Source of the DNA: Daejeonella sp.
GTDB taxonomy: Bacteria > Bacteroidota > Bacteroidia > Sphingobacteriales > Sphingobacteriaceae
Reading direction: 5' to 3'
DNA: 48,126 nt
NCBI RefSeq assembly: GCF_030695525.1
Contig: NZ_JAUYSS010000045.1
Span: 1-48,126 of the forward strand
Each line of letters opens with the position of its first letter. The stretch's first letter is position 1. The notes under the pieces are model-generated. The model saw only the letters and a list, made by a program, of their open reading frames with translations, did not search any database and was not told where the DNA came from. This document shows, one piece after another, positions 15,668-25,383 of this stretch. The translations under genes and the position numbers were made by a program.

Positions 15668-16691
15668 ATTTGTATTTTTTAGTATTTCGATTCCATGTTA
15701 TTCACTCCTTCCTGAAACAACAATTCAGGGGCAGCAACCAAATCTTTCAATTGATACTAAAGGAGTTATTCGCGTCACATACGGGAACGGTGAAAAGATC
15801 TATTGTTTAACTTCAACCAATAATGGAATTAGTTTTTCTTCTGCAGTACTGGTGGCTGAACTTCCCGGTATGCATTTAGGGAATACCAGAGGCCCCCAAA
15901 TTGCCTCTTCTAAAAATTTTTCCATGATTAGTGCGATGGATAAGGGAGGAAATATCCATTCTTACAGATTAAACCATTCAATAGGAAAATGGATACTGGT
16001 GACAGAAATTAATGACAAAAAAGCTTCGGCTCCCGAAGGGTTAATGGCAATCGCTGCCGATAAAGAGGATAATTTTTACGCTACGTGGCTTGACATCAGG
16101 GAGGGGAAGACAAATAATGTATATTTTTCTTCAATCAATGGTAAATCTGTTAAATGGAACGCTAATTCCCTGGTTTATAAATCACCGGATAAGCATGTTT
16201 GCGAATGCTGTAAGCCAAATATTGTCGTAGCCAATCGAAAAATTGTCATTGGATTCCGTAACTGGTTAATGGGTTCAAGGGATATTTATTATACAGTTTC
16301 CAATGATAAGGGGAAATCCTTTTCTGCCGCTCAAAAATCAGGAACAGGAACATGGAAGTTAAATGCCTGTCCAATGGATGGAGGTAGTTTAGCGGTTAAT
16401 TCTTCGGGAATGGTTTCAGCGGCCTGGAGAAGAAACGGAGATGTTTATTACTGGTCGGAAAATCAGGCGGAAATCAAACTTGATTCAGGCCGGGATGTTA
16501 GTATGGCTCAAAATAATAAAGAAACATATATCGCCTGGCAGGATAAAAAAATTGTGAGTGTAATGAATTTGAATACAAAAAAGGTTACCGTGCTTGGCTC
16601 CGGTGTTTCTCCGAAAGTTTACACTCTGGACAATGGGAAAGCAATTTGTTTCTGGGAAGATGATAAACAGCTGAGATTTAAGCTAATATAA
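15651..16691 (+). CDS. exported sialidase-like (BNR-type) beta-propeller protein with CxCC motif
   Basis: A 346-residue protein with a signal peptide (MKVFFLFVFFSISIPCYS), which supports the ATG at 15651. The body is a series of propeller blades with Asp-box-like turns (SNDKGKSFS, STNNGISFS). Conserved Cys cluster in VCECCKPN (Cys184, 186, 187) and NACPMDGG (Cys240), a pattern known from secreted sialidase-like propellers; the four Cys could form disulfides or a metal site. The catalytic Arg triad and Tyr/Glu of true sialidases are not evident, so I would not call it an enzyme. It ends seven bases from the convergent adhesin gene, with no terminator between them. Confidence 0.75.
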   Translation: MKVFFLFVFFSISIPCYSLLPETTIQGQQPNLSIDTKGVIRVTYGNGEKIYCLTSTNNGISFSSAVLVAELPGMHLGNTRGPQIASSKNFSMISAMDKGGNIHSYRLNHSIGKWILVTEINDKKASAPEGLMAIAADKEDNFYATWLDIREGKTNNVYFSSINGKSVKWNANSLVYKSPDKHVCECCKPNIVVANRKIVIGFRNWLMGSRDIYYTVSNDKGKSFSAAQKSGTGTWKLNACPMDGGSLAVNSSGMVSAAWRRNGDVYYWSENQAEIKLDSGRDVSMAQNNKETYIAWQDKKIVSVMNLNTKKVTVLGSGVSPKVYTLDNGKAICFWEDDKQLRFKLI

Positions 16692-16698
16692 ATCAGAT

Positions 16699-19600
16699 TT
16701 ATCGCTTCAGGATCAGGTAACCTTTATTTAGTGCTGAAACTCTCTGCCCCCTTAATGTCCGGTGTGTAGTGATCAGGTAGTAATAAACACCATCACTCAG
16801 CGGTGAGTTGATATTTGAAAGTAATCCGGTATTGGCGAACCCCGAAAATACCCGGTCACTTTCATTATATCCATTCATTCGAAAGACTTCATTCCCCCAG
16901 CGATTGAAGATCAAAACCTCGTTATCCGGGAAAGATACTATGTTCTCTACTCTAAAAAATTCGTTACCCAATCCATCATTATTAGGGGATACCAAAGGAT
17001 CGGGGATGATATCCGGGTTTAAAGGAGGGTCATTTTTTGTGGTTATTGGAATAGTAGGTGAGGGTGGATAGATATCATTAATGATCACCGTAGCACCGTT
17101 ACCAATTCTTACCAAAGGGTCGGATGTTGATAAGATACTAAGAATAACATCTTCATCACCTTCCTGTTCATCATCTGTTAAAGCAGCCAATGTAACCTTT
17201 TGAGTAGTAAAGGTTTTCCCGCGTGGGATTTTGATATCGAGATATTGATCGAGAAGTATATAATCAAGGTCATTCTTTGCCCTGCCCTGATAATTGATCC
17301 TGATAGTTACATCATCCCTGAATGGTCTCATAAGTCTGGCAGTAACAGCTGTTTTCTTGCCTTCCGAAACATGGCTTATTGCTGGTGCCAGACTAACAAT
17401 TGTAAAAGGGATAACTTCAATAATTAATGAGGCAGTGGCACACATTCCCGAAGTATTGCACACCCGGTAGGTTATGATTTCCAGTCCCCAGAATCCAACA
17501 TTGGGGGTATAGTTGAATTTTCCATCAGGACTAAAAGTAATTGTCCCATTTTTTGCAGCTGATGTAAGTGAAAAACTAATATTTTCTCCCTGACGGTCAT
17601 AATCATTCAGTGCAACACTGCCAGAAACAGGTATTTCTTCATCGGTTTTGAAACTATCATCTATCGCGATCGGAGGACAACTTCCGCGCAGCACTTCAGC
17701 TGAAACCATCAGGGTGCATCCTCTGGCATCTTTTATAAAAAGCTCATAGATTCCGGGTGCAAGATTATCCAAGATATCATTTTTAATGGGGCTACCTTTC
17801 CAGGTCAGATCATATGGTTTTGTACCGCCAGTGATTGTCGCTGAAATCATCCCATCAATTGAAGTTTTACAAACCGTGTTTTTTACAGTGAGTGCTGCCT
17901 TAAGGATTTCAGGTTCAGATATCGGAATACTAATTGTTTCAGAACATCCGCTCGCATCAATCACCGAAAGAGAATAATTGATATTTGGTGCTAGGTTCTG
18001 CAGATTTTTTGTACTTTCATTATTAGACCATTTATAAGTATATGGTGAGGTTCCTCCTGAAACACTTACGTCTATACTGCCATCCCTTGCTCCAAAGCAG
18101 CTTGCATCAATCTTAGTAAAATTAATCTTGAGAGGTGCGGCAGGTTGCCTGATGGGTATAGATTCAGTGTATTCACATCCTTTTGAGTCTGTAATTGTGA
18201 TGGAGTAAGAACCTGCAATGAGCCCATTTAAGTCTTTTGTGATCTGTCCACCTTGCCAGCGATAGATGTATGGAGCGGTTCCTCCGCTTGCTGTAACTTT
18301 AAGTGACCCGTTGTTTCCTGCAAAACATGAAACATCAGTCCGGATGAAGCTTAAGCCCAGAGGTGCTGCAGGCTGTGAAATAGTATAGTCAGGAGATATT
18401 ACAGTAATACATTCCGGACTTCCGGCATCCCTTACATATAATTGGTAGCTTCCTGCTAAAAGGCCGTTAAATATTTTACCGCTTTGCCAGCTGATTCCTC
18501 GATTTATACTGTATTCATAGGTTCCGAAGCCCCCTGAAACAGTTTCAATCTGAATAGATCCTGTGTTCGAACCATAGCAGTTGACATTAATAATTGATGC
18601 ACTGGCTTTTATGGCTGCCAGAGGCTGAATAATTATAGCACCTCCACTACCTGAATTCGAACATGAATTTGCATCACTTACTGAGGTAATTCTATAAGTT
18701 CTGGTGGTATCAGAACTGACGTTGAATGTATAATTACTACTTCCAATTCCACTAATTGTGTTTGAGTTAAATCCATCAGTGTAGCTTATTGTCCAGGGAG
18801 CTTTTCCCGTCAGTTTGACACTCAATGTACTAATCGCACCAAAACAGGCCATTTTTCCTCCACTAAGTGTTGCCGTGGGAAGCGGGTTTACAATAATGGT
18901 GTATTTACTTTCAGGCCCGGTACAACCATTATTACCTGGAATAATCGTATAGGTTACAAACTCTGGTGTTGAGCTGCTGTTGGTAAGAAATTGAACAGGG
19001 ATAATATTTGTGCCGCTCGTGGCGTATCCTGAAACTGAAGCCGGGGCGCTCGCCGTCCAGGTGAAAGTAGTTCCGGGAATATTGGAAGTAAGTTCGACCA
19101 CTTTTGAACTGGATTGGGTACATAACATTTGGGTCAAAGATGAATTGCTAAGCTTAGGAAGTGGCTTTATGGTAATAATATAACTTGAAGAAGGTGCGGC
19201 GCAACCGTTTAATGTTGGAAATACAGTAATCAATGCCTGAATTGCTGAACTGGTGTTATTAATAGCCGTAAATGAAGGAACATTCCCATTTCCGCTGGCT
19301 GCTAGTCCGATTGATGGATTTGAATTAGTCCATTTATAAGTTACACCTGCAATATTTGCTCCAAATGAAGTAGCAGAAACCAGTGTTCCGGAACATATGG
19401 TAAAGCTTAATGGTACAGTTACAATGGGTTCAGGGTTGATAGTTATCGTATAGGTATTGGGTAGCCCAATACATCCGTTTAAACTTAGAATCACAGTGAT
19501 TGTAGCAGTGATAGGTTCTGTGGTATTATTTACAGCAGTAAAAGCGGGTACATTGCCACTTCCGCTGGCGGCTAATCCGATTGCTGGATTTGAATTTGTC

Positions 19601-22600
19601 CAGCTTATTGTGGCACCGGGTGGAGTACTGTTAAAAATACTTTGCGGCACCGTAAGCCCTTTACAATAAATTTGATTCTCTGGTACTACTAATAGGGGCA
19701 GTTGGTTTATTTTCAGTTCAAAGATTTTTGATACGCTGACACAGGAGTTAAGGGTAGCCGTTACAGCATAAGTTCCTGACATGGAAAGGTTTGAATTTGA
19801 ACGGGTTACAGATTGACCGGTTTCGGTAAAACCCATTGGCCCAGTCCATGTATAGGTGAAAAGAGGATCAGGATTGAGAATGGAAAGAATTAATGGTTCG
19901 CCCTGGCAAACCGGACTCACATAGGGATTTATATCCGGTTGAGGGGGAGCCCCCGGACTTGATACCGACAATGTGGGTCCTATAAATAGACATCCATTGG
20001 CATTTTTTACCACAACAGAATAACTTCCTGCTCTTACACCTGTGAAATTACCTCCGTTTTGTACAAAGGTAATTCCTCCATTAATAGAGTATTCAAGGGG
20101 TTGTGTCCCAACTGCTGTAATTGTGATTATTCCGTTACTTAGATTACAAGCTGTTTCATTTGTGGCTAAAGCTGCTGTAATTACCGGCAAGGGCTGAACT
20201 ATGATTGTGTAACTTATTGTGTTGCCCACACATCCATTCATTGATGGTATTATGGTAATTGTAGCTGAAATAGTAGTGCCGGATGAATTTGTTGCGATGA
20301 AACTCGGAATATTTCCTGTTCCACTCGCCGGAAGTCCAATAGCGGTATTTGAATTGGTCCAGCTATAACTTGTTCCAGGTATATTGCTTATTAAATTTCC
20401 TGCCGAAATAGTTTCTCCTGCACACACAACAGAATTTCCGGGACCGGTAACTAATGGTAATGGATTAACTGTAATTGTATACGTATATGTCTGACCGGGA
20501 CACCCGTTCAGACTTGGAGTTACACTAATACTTGCTGTGATGGCAGTATTTGTATTATTGGCTGCTGTAAATGAAGCAATATTCCCGGTTCCGCTAGCTG
20601 GAAGACCGATTGCGGGATTTGAATTTGTCCAGCTAATGGTGGCTCCCGGTGGAGTACTGTTAAAAATATGCTCAGGAACAACATTGCCTTTGCAATAATT
20701 TTGATTCATGGGAGCAATTAATGTTGGCTTCGGGTCAACCTGAATATTAAAGGTCTTAGAAGCGCTGACACACGAGTTAACAGTAGCAGTTACAGCATAG
20801 GTTCCGGACATGGAAGGATCTGAATTTGAGCGGATTATTGATGCACCGCTTGCAGTAAATCCCGATGGACCAGTCCAGGTGTAGGTTGCCATTGGGTTTG
20901 GGTTCATAATGGAGAGAATTAAAGGTTCTCCCTCGCAGACAGGACTTACATAGGCATTAATCTCAGGTTGTGGAGGTGCGCTGGGACTGGTTACAGATAG
21001 GACTGGCCCTGTAATGATGCAGCCGCTTGAATTGCGGACGACTATTGAGTAGCTTCCTGCTGCCAGGTTTGTGAAGTTCCCATTATTCTGAACAAATGTG
21101 TTTCCGCCATTGATCGAGTATTCTAAGGGCTGAAGACCACTGGCCGTTATTGTAATTGTTCCATCATCGATATTACATTGTGATTCGGGGGTTGCTATTG
21201 CCGATAAAATCACCGGTAGGGGATTAACCGTTATGGTAAAGATTATCGGCTGACCAGGGCAACCATTTGAAATAGGAATTACTGTAATTGTAGCTGAAAT
21301 AGCTGATATGGTAGAGTTTATTGCTGCAAAGCTTGGGATATTTCCGTTCCCAATGGCTGCAAGTCCGATATCTGGGTTTGAATTTGTCCAACTATATGTT
21401 GTACCTGAAACATTACTGGAAAAATTACTTGCAGCTATCGTTACTCCCGCACAAACTATCAAATCTGCCGGTTGAGCCATTACAGGCAATGGATTGACTG
21501 TAATGGTAAAGCTTGAAACGGGTCCGGTACAGACATTGTTTGTAGGTGTAACAGTAATGGTGGAAGTAATAGGAGATTGGGTGTTGTTTATTGCGGTAAA
21601 AGCTGAAATGTTCCCAATCCCGCTTCCCGCGAGTCCGATAGCGGTATTTGAATTGGTCCATGTATAAGTACTGCCAGCCGGGATGCTGCTAAATATCGAA
21701 GCCGGGATAGTGGTTCCCGAACATGCAATGATATTGGCAGGAACAGTAATGACGGGTAATGGTCTCACTGTTATCGAATAAACCGAACTTGGGCCGGCAC
21801 ACCCATTTAGAATAGGAGTCACAGTGATGTTTGCTGTAATAATTTCTGAGCTGGCATTGGTAGCTATGAATGCCGGCACAGTTCCACTTCCACTGGCAGA
21901 CAGACCAATTGAAGTGTTTGAATTTGTCCAGTTAAAAGTAGTTCCCGGCAGACCGCTGCTGAAACTGGAGGCGGGAGTACTTGTTCCTGAACATACTATA
22001 GAATTGGCCGGTACATTAACATTGGGCAAAGGGTTGACTGTGATTGTAAAACTTGAGGATGTTCCGGCACAACCATCAAAATAAGGAGTTACAGTAATGG
22101 TTGAAGAAATGGGGGAATTGCTGTTATTAACTGCGGAGAATGCAGGTAAATTGCCATTTCCGTTTGATGCCAGGCCAATAGAGGAATTCGAGTTTGTCCA
22201 GCTATAGGTAGCTCCTGAAATATTATTGCTGAAGTTACTAATTGGTACAGAAACTCCACTACAAACCGCGAAATCTGCAGGCAAGATTACAGCAGGCCTG
22301 GGATTAACAGTAATTGTAAAAGATGCCGCAGGACCGGGGCAGTTGTTTAAAGTTGGTATTACGGTTATTGTTGCTGTTATTGGTGCATTTGTATTATTAG
22401 TAGCCGTAAATGATGGTATGTTGTTCATCCCGGATGAAACCAGACCTATCGCCGTATTCGAGTTAGTCCAGGTATATGTTGCCCCGGCCGGAGTACTTAA
22501 AAAAACACCTTCGGGAATTGTGGATCCTTCACAGAAAGTCAAATTTGGGGGAACGGTAACGGTTGGTAGAGGGGAAACTGCTACTTCAAAAACTTGCGCG

Positions 22601-24534
22601 GTACCTACACATGCACCGCTGGTTGCAGTTACTGCATAGCTACCTGCATTGGAAGGAGTGACATTTGGTATAGTAACTATAGGGCCTGTCGCTGAAAACT
22701 GGGATGGCCCTGTCCAGGTATATACCAGTGACTCATCTGCATTCTGTACACTCAGTACCAGGTTTGAACTTTCACAAACTGGGTAAAGAAAGTCATTGAT
22801 AACAGGTGGGGCGGGTGCTCCCGGACTTGCTACAGTTACAGTTTGCCCTAATACTATACAGCCATACCCACTTCTTACCGCAACAGTATAACTGCCTGCC
22901 TCTAAATTCTCAAATAAATTTCCGTTACTGAACGTCGCTCCTCCATCAATTGAATATTGAAGTGGTGCTTCGCCGCTTGCCACAATGGTAATTTTACCGT
23001 CACTCAAGTCACAGTTGCTTTCGTTTTGTGGGGTAGCGGAAGTTATAACCGGAAGCGGATTTACTGTGATAGTATAAGTGCTGGGAGTTCCTGTACATCC
23101 ATTTAAAGTCGGTGTTATAGATATTGTTGCAGAAACAGGTGAAGCGGTATTATTAACAGCCGTAAAACTGGGTACATTATTGTTGCCTGATGCAGCTAGT
23201 CCTATAGAAGTATTTGAATTGGTCCAGGTGTATGTTGCTCCTGCCGGAAGGCTGCTAAAGCTGGATGATGAAACGGTGGCGCCTGAACATACACTAAAAC
23301 TACCTGGAACAATAGCTACAGGCAGTGGTTTGACAGTAATTATATACGAGGATGAAGGCCCCGCACATCCATTCAATACAGGAGTAACAGTTATCGTTGA
23401 GCTGATAGTTGTACTTCCTGAATTCAGGGCAGTAAAGGCTGGTACATTTCCAGTTCCGCTGGCTGCCAAACCAATTCCCGTATTCGAGTTTGTCCAGTTA
23501 TACGTGGCTCCGGTCGGACTGCTGCTAAAGGATGTTTCGGCTGTTGAAGCGCCTGCACATAAAGTAGAATTGCCTGGCACGGTTGCTGTAGGCAAAGGAC
23601 TGATCGTAATTACTGCAGCTGCTGAAGTAGCAGATCCGCAATCATTGTTTACTACTACATCATATGATCCGGCATCAGTATCATCTACAGTAGGGATGTT
23701 TAAGGAAGCCAGGGTCGCACCATTAATATTAATTCCGTTCCTTCTCCATTGATAAGAAGGCGCCAGGACACTTGAAGCTGTAACACTCAAATTTAAGGAT
23801 GAACCTATACAAACAGATTGACTTTGAGGAGCCGTGGTAACAATCGGTGTGGAATTTGCGGTTACACATAGGACACTTGAATATAGATCTGTTCCATTTT
23901 TATCACAGATATTATCTACCAGTGCTCTGTAACAATATGATTCGGAAAGATTTGTGTAGGTATAGGCACTTGTGGTATTATCTATAATCTCCCATATTCC
24001 GGTGCTAACCGGAGCACGCTCCCATCTCAAAATAGGGCCTGTATGACCACTTAAGCTCAAAGTACCGCTGGTAGAAATACAAGTTACCGTGGTTCCGCTA
24101 ATTGTTCCTCCCGATAAACTGGCAGCGTTTTGTGCATAATATAAATACACAGGTTCCGAAGAATTTGAACATCCGGAAGTGCTACTAACCACTCTTCGGA
24201 TTCTATAATCACCGGAGGCATTGGAATTTGGGACTATAATATGATTGGTAATATCACTTTTAGCTAATTCCGCAGTTACAATTGGGCTAATTCCATTTCT
24301 GACAACTGTATAATTCTCTCCTTTAAAAGATACCTCCCAAAAATAAGTAAGGCCGTAACCCGATGGTGTAGTAGCACGAATATCCTGATAACTTACATCT
24401 CCACATGCCGTATTGTAGATTTTATCTACTCCCTTAAATTCAATATTGTTCGGTTCACACTGACCGAATAGTTTTGAATACCCTCCAAATGAGATTAAAA
24501 GAAAAAATAATAATCTTCGTAAAATTTGTATCAT
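16699..24534 (-). CDS. giant repetitive type IX secretion adhesin with PKD-like, SprB-like and Calx-beta domains
   Basis: A 2611-residue secreted surface protein. It has a signal peptide (MIQILRRLLFFLLISFGG, cut near FGQ), then Ig-like segments. Between about residues 310 and 1790 come eleven copies of a 90-residue PKD-like repeat marked by WTNSNxxIGLxxSG and ending TITVNPLP, plus one degenerate copy, interrupted by three SprB/Ig-like modules. Four SprB-type repeats follow (about 1975-2280, e.g. VSCFAGNNGSLKVTASGGTA), then a cadherin-like domain, a Calx-beta domain (about 2380-2495) and a CHU_C gliding-type sorting tail (SPNNDG, IFNRWGNEVF, DGVYYYLI). The family acts in adhesion and gliding. 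Its cargo signal is type B of the type IX system. Confidence 0.92.
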   Translation of the reverse strand: MIQILRRLLFFLLISFGGYSKLFGQCEPNNIEFKGVDKIYNTACGDVSYQDIRATTPSGYGLTYFWEVSFKGENYTVVRNGISPIVTAELAKSDITNHIIVPNSNASGDYRIRRVVSSTSGCSNSSEPVYLYYAQNAASLSGGTISGTTVTCISTSGTLSLSGHTGPILRWERAPVSTGIWEIIDNTTSAYTYTNLSESYCYRALVDNICDKNGTDLYSSVLCVTANSTPIVTTAPQSQSVCIGSSLNLSVTASSVLAPSYQWRRNGININGATLASLNIPTVDDTDAGSYDVVVNNDCGSATSAAAVITISPLPTATVPGNSTLCAGASTAETSFSSSPTGATYNWTNSNTGIGLAASGTGNVPAFTALNSGSTTISSTITVTPVLNGCAGPSSSYIITVKPLPVAIVPGSFSVCSGATVSSSSFSSLPAGATYTWTNSNTSIGLAASGNNNVPSFTAVNNTASPVSATISITPTLNGCTGTPSTYTITVNPLPVITSATPQNESNCDLSDGKITIVASGEAPLQYSIDGGATFSNGNLFENLEAGSYTVAVRSGYGCIVLGQTVTVASPGAPAPPVINDFLYPVCESSNLVLSVQNADESLVYTWTGPSQFSATGPIVTIPNVTPSNAGSYAVTATSGACVGTAQVFEVAVSPLPTVTVPPNLTFCEGSTIPEGVFLSTPAGATYTWTNSNTAIGLVSSGMNNIPSFTATNNTNAPITATITVIPTLNNCPGPAASFTITVNPRPAVILPADFAVCSGVSVPISNFSNNISGATYSWTNSNSSIGLASNGNGNLPAFSAVNNSNSPISSTITVTPYFDGCAGTSSSFTITVNPLPNVNVPANSIVCSGTSTPASSFSSGLPGTTFNWTNSNTSIGLSASGSGTVPAFIATNASSEIITANITVTPILNGCAGPSSVYSITVRPLPVITVPANIIACSGTTIPASIFSSIPAGSTYTWTNSNTAIGLAGSGIGNISAFTAINNTQSPITSTITVTPTNNVCTGPVSSFTITVNPLPVMAQPADLIVCAGVTIAASNFSSNVSGTTYSWTNSNPDIGLAAIGNGNIPSFAAINSTISAISATITVIPISNGCPGQPIIFTITVNPLPVILSAIATPESQCNIDDGTITITASGLQPLEYSINGGNTFVQNNGNFTNLAAGSYSIVVRNSSGCIITGPVLSVTSPSAPPQPEINAYVSPVCEGEPLILSIMNPNPMATYTWTGPSGFTASGASIIRSNSDPSMSGTYAVTATVNSCVSASKTFNIQVDPKPTLIAPMNQNYCKGNVVPEHIFNSTPPGATISWTNSNPAIGLPASGTGNIASFTAANNTNTAITASISVTPSLNGCPGQTYTYTITVNPLPLVTGPGNSVVCAGETISAGNLISNIPGTSYSWTNSNTAIGLPASGTGNIPSFIATNSSGTTISATITIIPSMNGCVGNTISYTIIVQPLPVITAALATNETACNLSNGIITITAVGTQPLEYSINGGITFVQNGGNFTGVRAGSYSVVVKNANGCLFIGPTLSVSSPGAPPQPDINPYVSPVCQGEPLILSILNPDPLFTYTWTGPMGFTETGQSVTRSNSNLSMSGTYAVTATLNSCVSVSKIFELKINQLPLLVVPENQIYCKGLTVPQSIFNSTPPGATISWTNSNPAIGLAASGSGNVPAFTAVNNTTEPITATITVILSLNGCIGLPNTYTITINPEPIVTVPLSFTICSGTLVSATSFGANIAGVTYKWTNSNPSIGLAASGNGNVPSFTAINNTSSAIQALITVFPTLNGCAAPSSSYIITIKPLPKLSNSSLTQMLCTQSSSKVVELTSNIPGTTFTWTASAPASVSGYATSGTNIIPVQFLTNSSSTPEFVTYTIIPGNNGCTGPESKYTIIVNPLPTATLSGGKMACFGAISTLSVKLTGKAPWTISYTDGFNSNTISGIGSSNYTFNVSSDTTRTYRITSVSDANSCSNSGSGGAIIIQPLAAIKASASIINVNCYGSNTGSIQIETVSGGFGTYEYSINRGISWQSGKIFNGLLAGSYQLYVRDAGSPECITVISPDYTISQPAAPLGLSFIRTDVSCFAGNNGSLKVTASGGTAPYIYRWQGGQITKDLNGLIAGSYSITITDSKGCEYTESIPIRQPAAPLKINFTKIDASCFGARDGSIDVSVSGGTSPYTYKWSNNESTKNLQNLAPNINYSLSVIDASGCSETISIPISEPEILKAALTVKNTVCKTSIDGMISATITGGTKPYDLTWKGSPIKNDILDNLAPGIYELFIKDARGCTLMVSAEVLRGSCPPIAIDDSFKTDEEIPVSGSVALNDYDRQGENISFSLTSAAKNGTITFSPDGKFNYTPNVGFWGLEIITYRVCNTSGMCATASLIIEVIPFTIVSLAPAISHVSEGKKTAVTARLMRPFRDDVTIRINYQGRAKNDLDYILLDQYLDIKIPRGKTFTTQKVTLAALTDDEQEGDEDVILSILSTSDPLVRIGNGATVIINDIYPPSPTIPITTKNDPPLNPDIIPDPLVSPNNDGLGNEFFRVENIVSFPDNEVLIFNRWGNEVFRMNGYNESDRVFSGFANTGLLSNINSPLSDGVYYYLITTHRTLRGQRVSALNKGYLILKR
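19160..23605 (-). repeat. coding tandem repeats of about 270 bp with three 490-bp inserts
   Basis: The WTNSN codons recur near 23495, 23225, 22470, 22200, 21930, 21655, 21385, 20625, 20355, 19595 and 19330. The spacing is close to 270 bp, except for three steps of about 755-760 bp where an extra SprB/Ig-like module is inserted. The grouping is 2, 5, 2, 2 repeats. The last two modules with their repeat pairs form two near-copies of about 1030 bp (about 21210-20180 and 20180-19160). Confidence 0.85.
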
Positions 24535-24777
24535 TTTGCGATTGCAATTTCATGAAACAATACCTAAGTGTTTACTAAAAACATTGTTTTACGAAAAATA
24601 GACGCAAATGTTTCCCTAATTATAATTTTACAATCATTTACGTTAATAGAAAATAATTATCGTATTAATCAAACAATAATTTATTTTCGATAATGTATTT
24701 GCAAATCAGGTTGTGTTAATTGTTTCAGGTTAATGGAAAAGATATTTTTCAGACTAAACAATTACAGATTTGATAGC

Positions 24778-25212
24778 TTAAACCAACTCATCCGATAATA
24801 CTGACCTGGGCAGACTTTCAAGATAATCAACAGTTAGTAAGGTTGTAAGGAAGTCAACAACGAATGGATATTTCTTAGCCCGCTCTGAATCTATTTCATC
24901 AACCGAATAGGAAGTAATGACGATCTTGGTGTTCTTACAATATGGATATATTTCTGAGGAAAATCTGTCAAGAAACGCCCATCCGTCCATAACCGGCATA
25001 TGCAAATCAAGCAGAATCAGGCCTGGAAAGTCATTCTGAATACTTGAATTTTCATTAATCAGTTTATAAAAGTATTCGAGGCCTTCAGAACCATTTGTCG
25101 CGGTGATAACCTCTTCCGAAAATTTCGATTTATTCAGAATCTGCTTTTGAATCCACAATGTAACTTCATTATCATTGATACAAAGGACTTTTTTTAATTG
25201 TGTGTTAGGCAT
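24778..25212 (-). CDS. single-domain response regulator (CheY-like receiver), atypical
   Basis: A 144-residue receiver domain with no output domain. The phosphoacceptor is Asp69 in LLDLHMPVMDGW, Asp14 lies in CINDNEV, and Thr100/Ser101 in VITSYS fits the switch position. The lysine that almost all receivers have before the last helix (usually in a FLxKPL context) is absent: here the segment reads DFLTTLLTVDYL. Loss of it usually weakens phosphorylation-dependent switching. No histidine kinase lies beside it; its neighbours are the adhesin and the protease. It may act in a phosphorelay or have lost phospho-signalling. Confidence 0.88.
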   Translation of the reverse strand: MPNTQLKKVLCINDNEVTLWIQKQILNKSKFSEEVITATNGSEGLEYFYKLINENSSIQNDFPGLILLDLHMPVMDGWAFLDRFSSEIYPYCKNTKIVITSYSVDEIDSERAKKYPFVVDFLTTLLTVDYLESLPRSVLSDELV

Positions 25213-25362
25213 ATTCTAAAATATTTAAATATTCTGCTTTAGTTTACGTAATTGTACAGGGGAAAGTTTCATATATGTTGATACTTTACTCCATTTGTTG
25301 GGTCTCACATATAACTGAACATAATAATTGATACCCTTAGGTTCATTCTTTACTGATTTTGC

Positions 25363-25370
25363 TATTTTTG
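25363..25370 (+). promoter_or_regulatory. -7 promoter element for the S8 peptidase gene
   Basis: TATTTTTG fits TAnnTTTG exactly and lies 13 bases upstream of the ATG at 25384. No clear -33 element is visible. Confidence 0.45.
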
Positions 25371-25383
25371 GTAAACCCTATCT

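Noticed and set aside
19160-23605. Regular 270-bp repeats considered as a non-coding satellite
   Set aside because: They stay in one reading frame, carry conserved protein motifs and belong to one long gene with export and sorting signals.
22226-23752. Long + strand open frames (22226-22639 and 23078-23752) opposite the adhesin
   Set aside because: They are shadows of the repetitive adhesin: their Val/Pro/Leu-rich text repeats with the 270-bp period and has no start context or family character.
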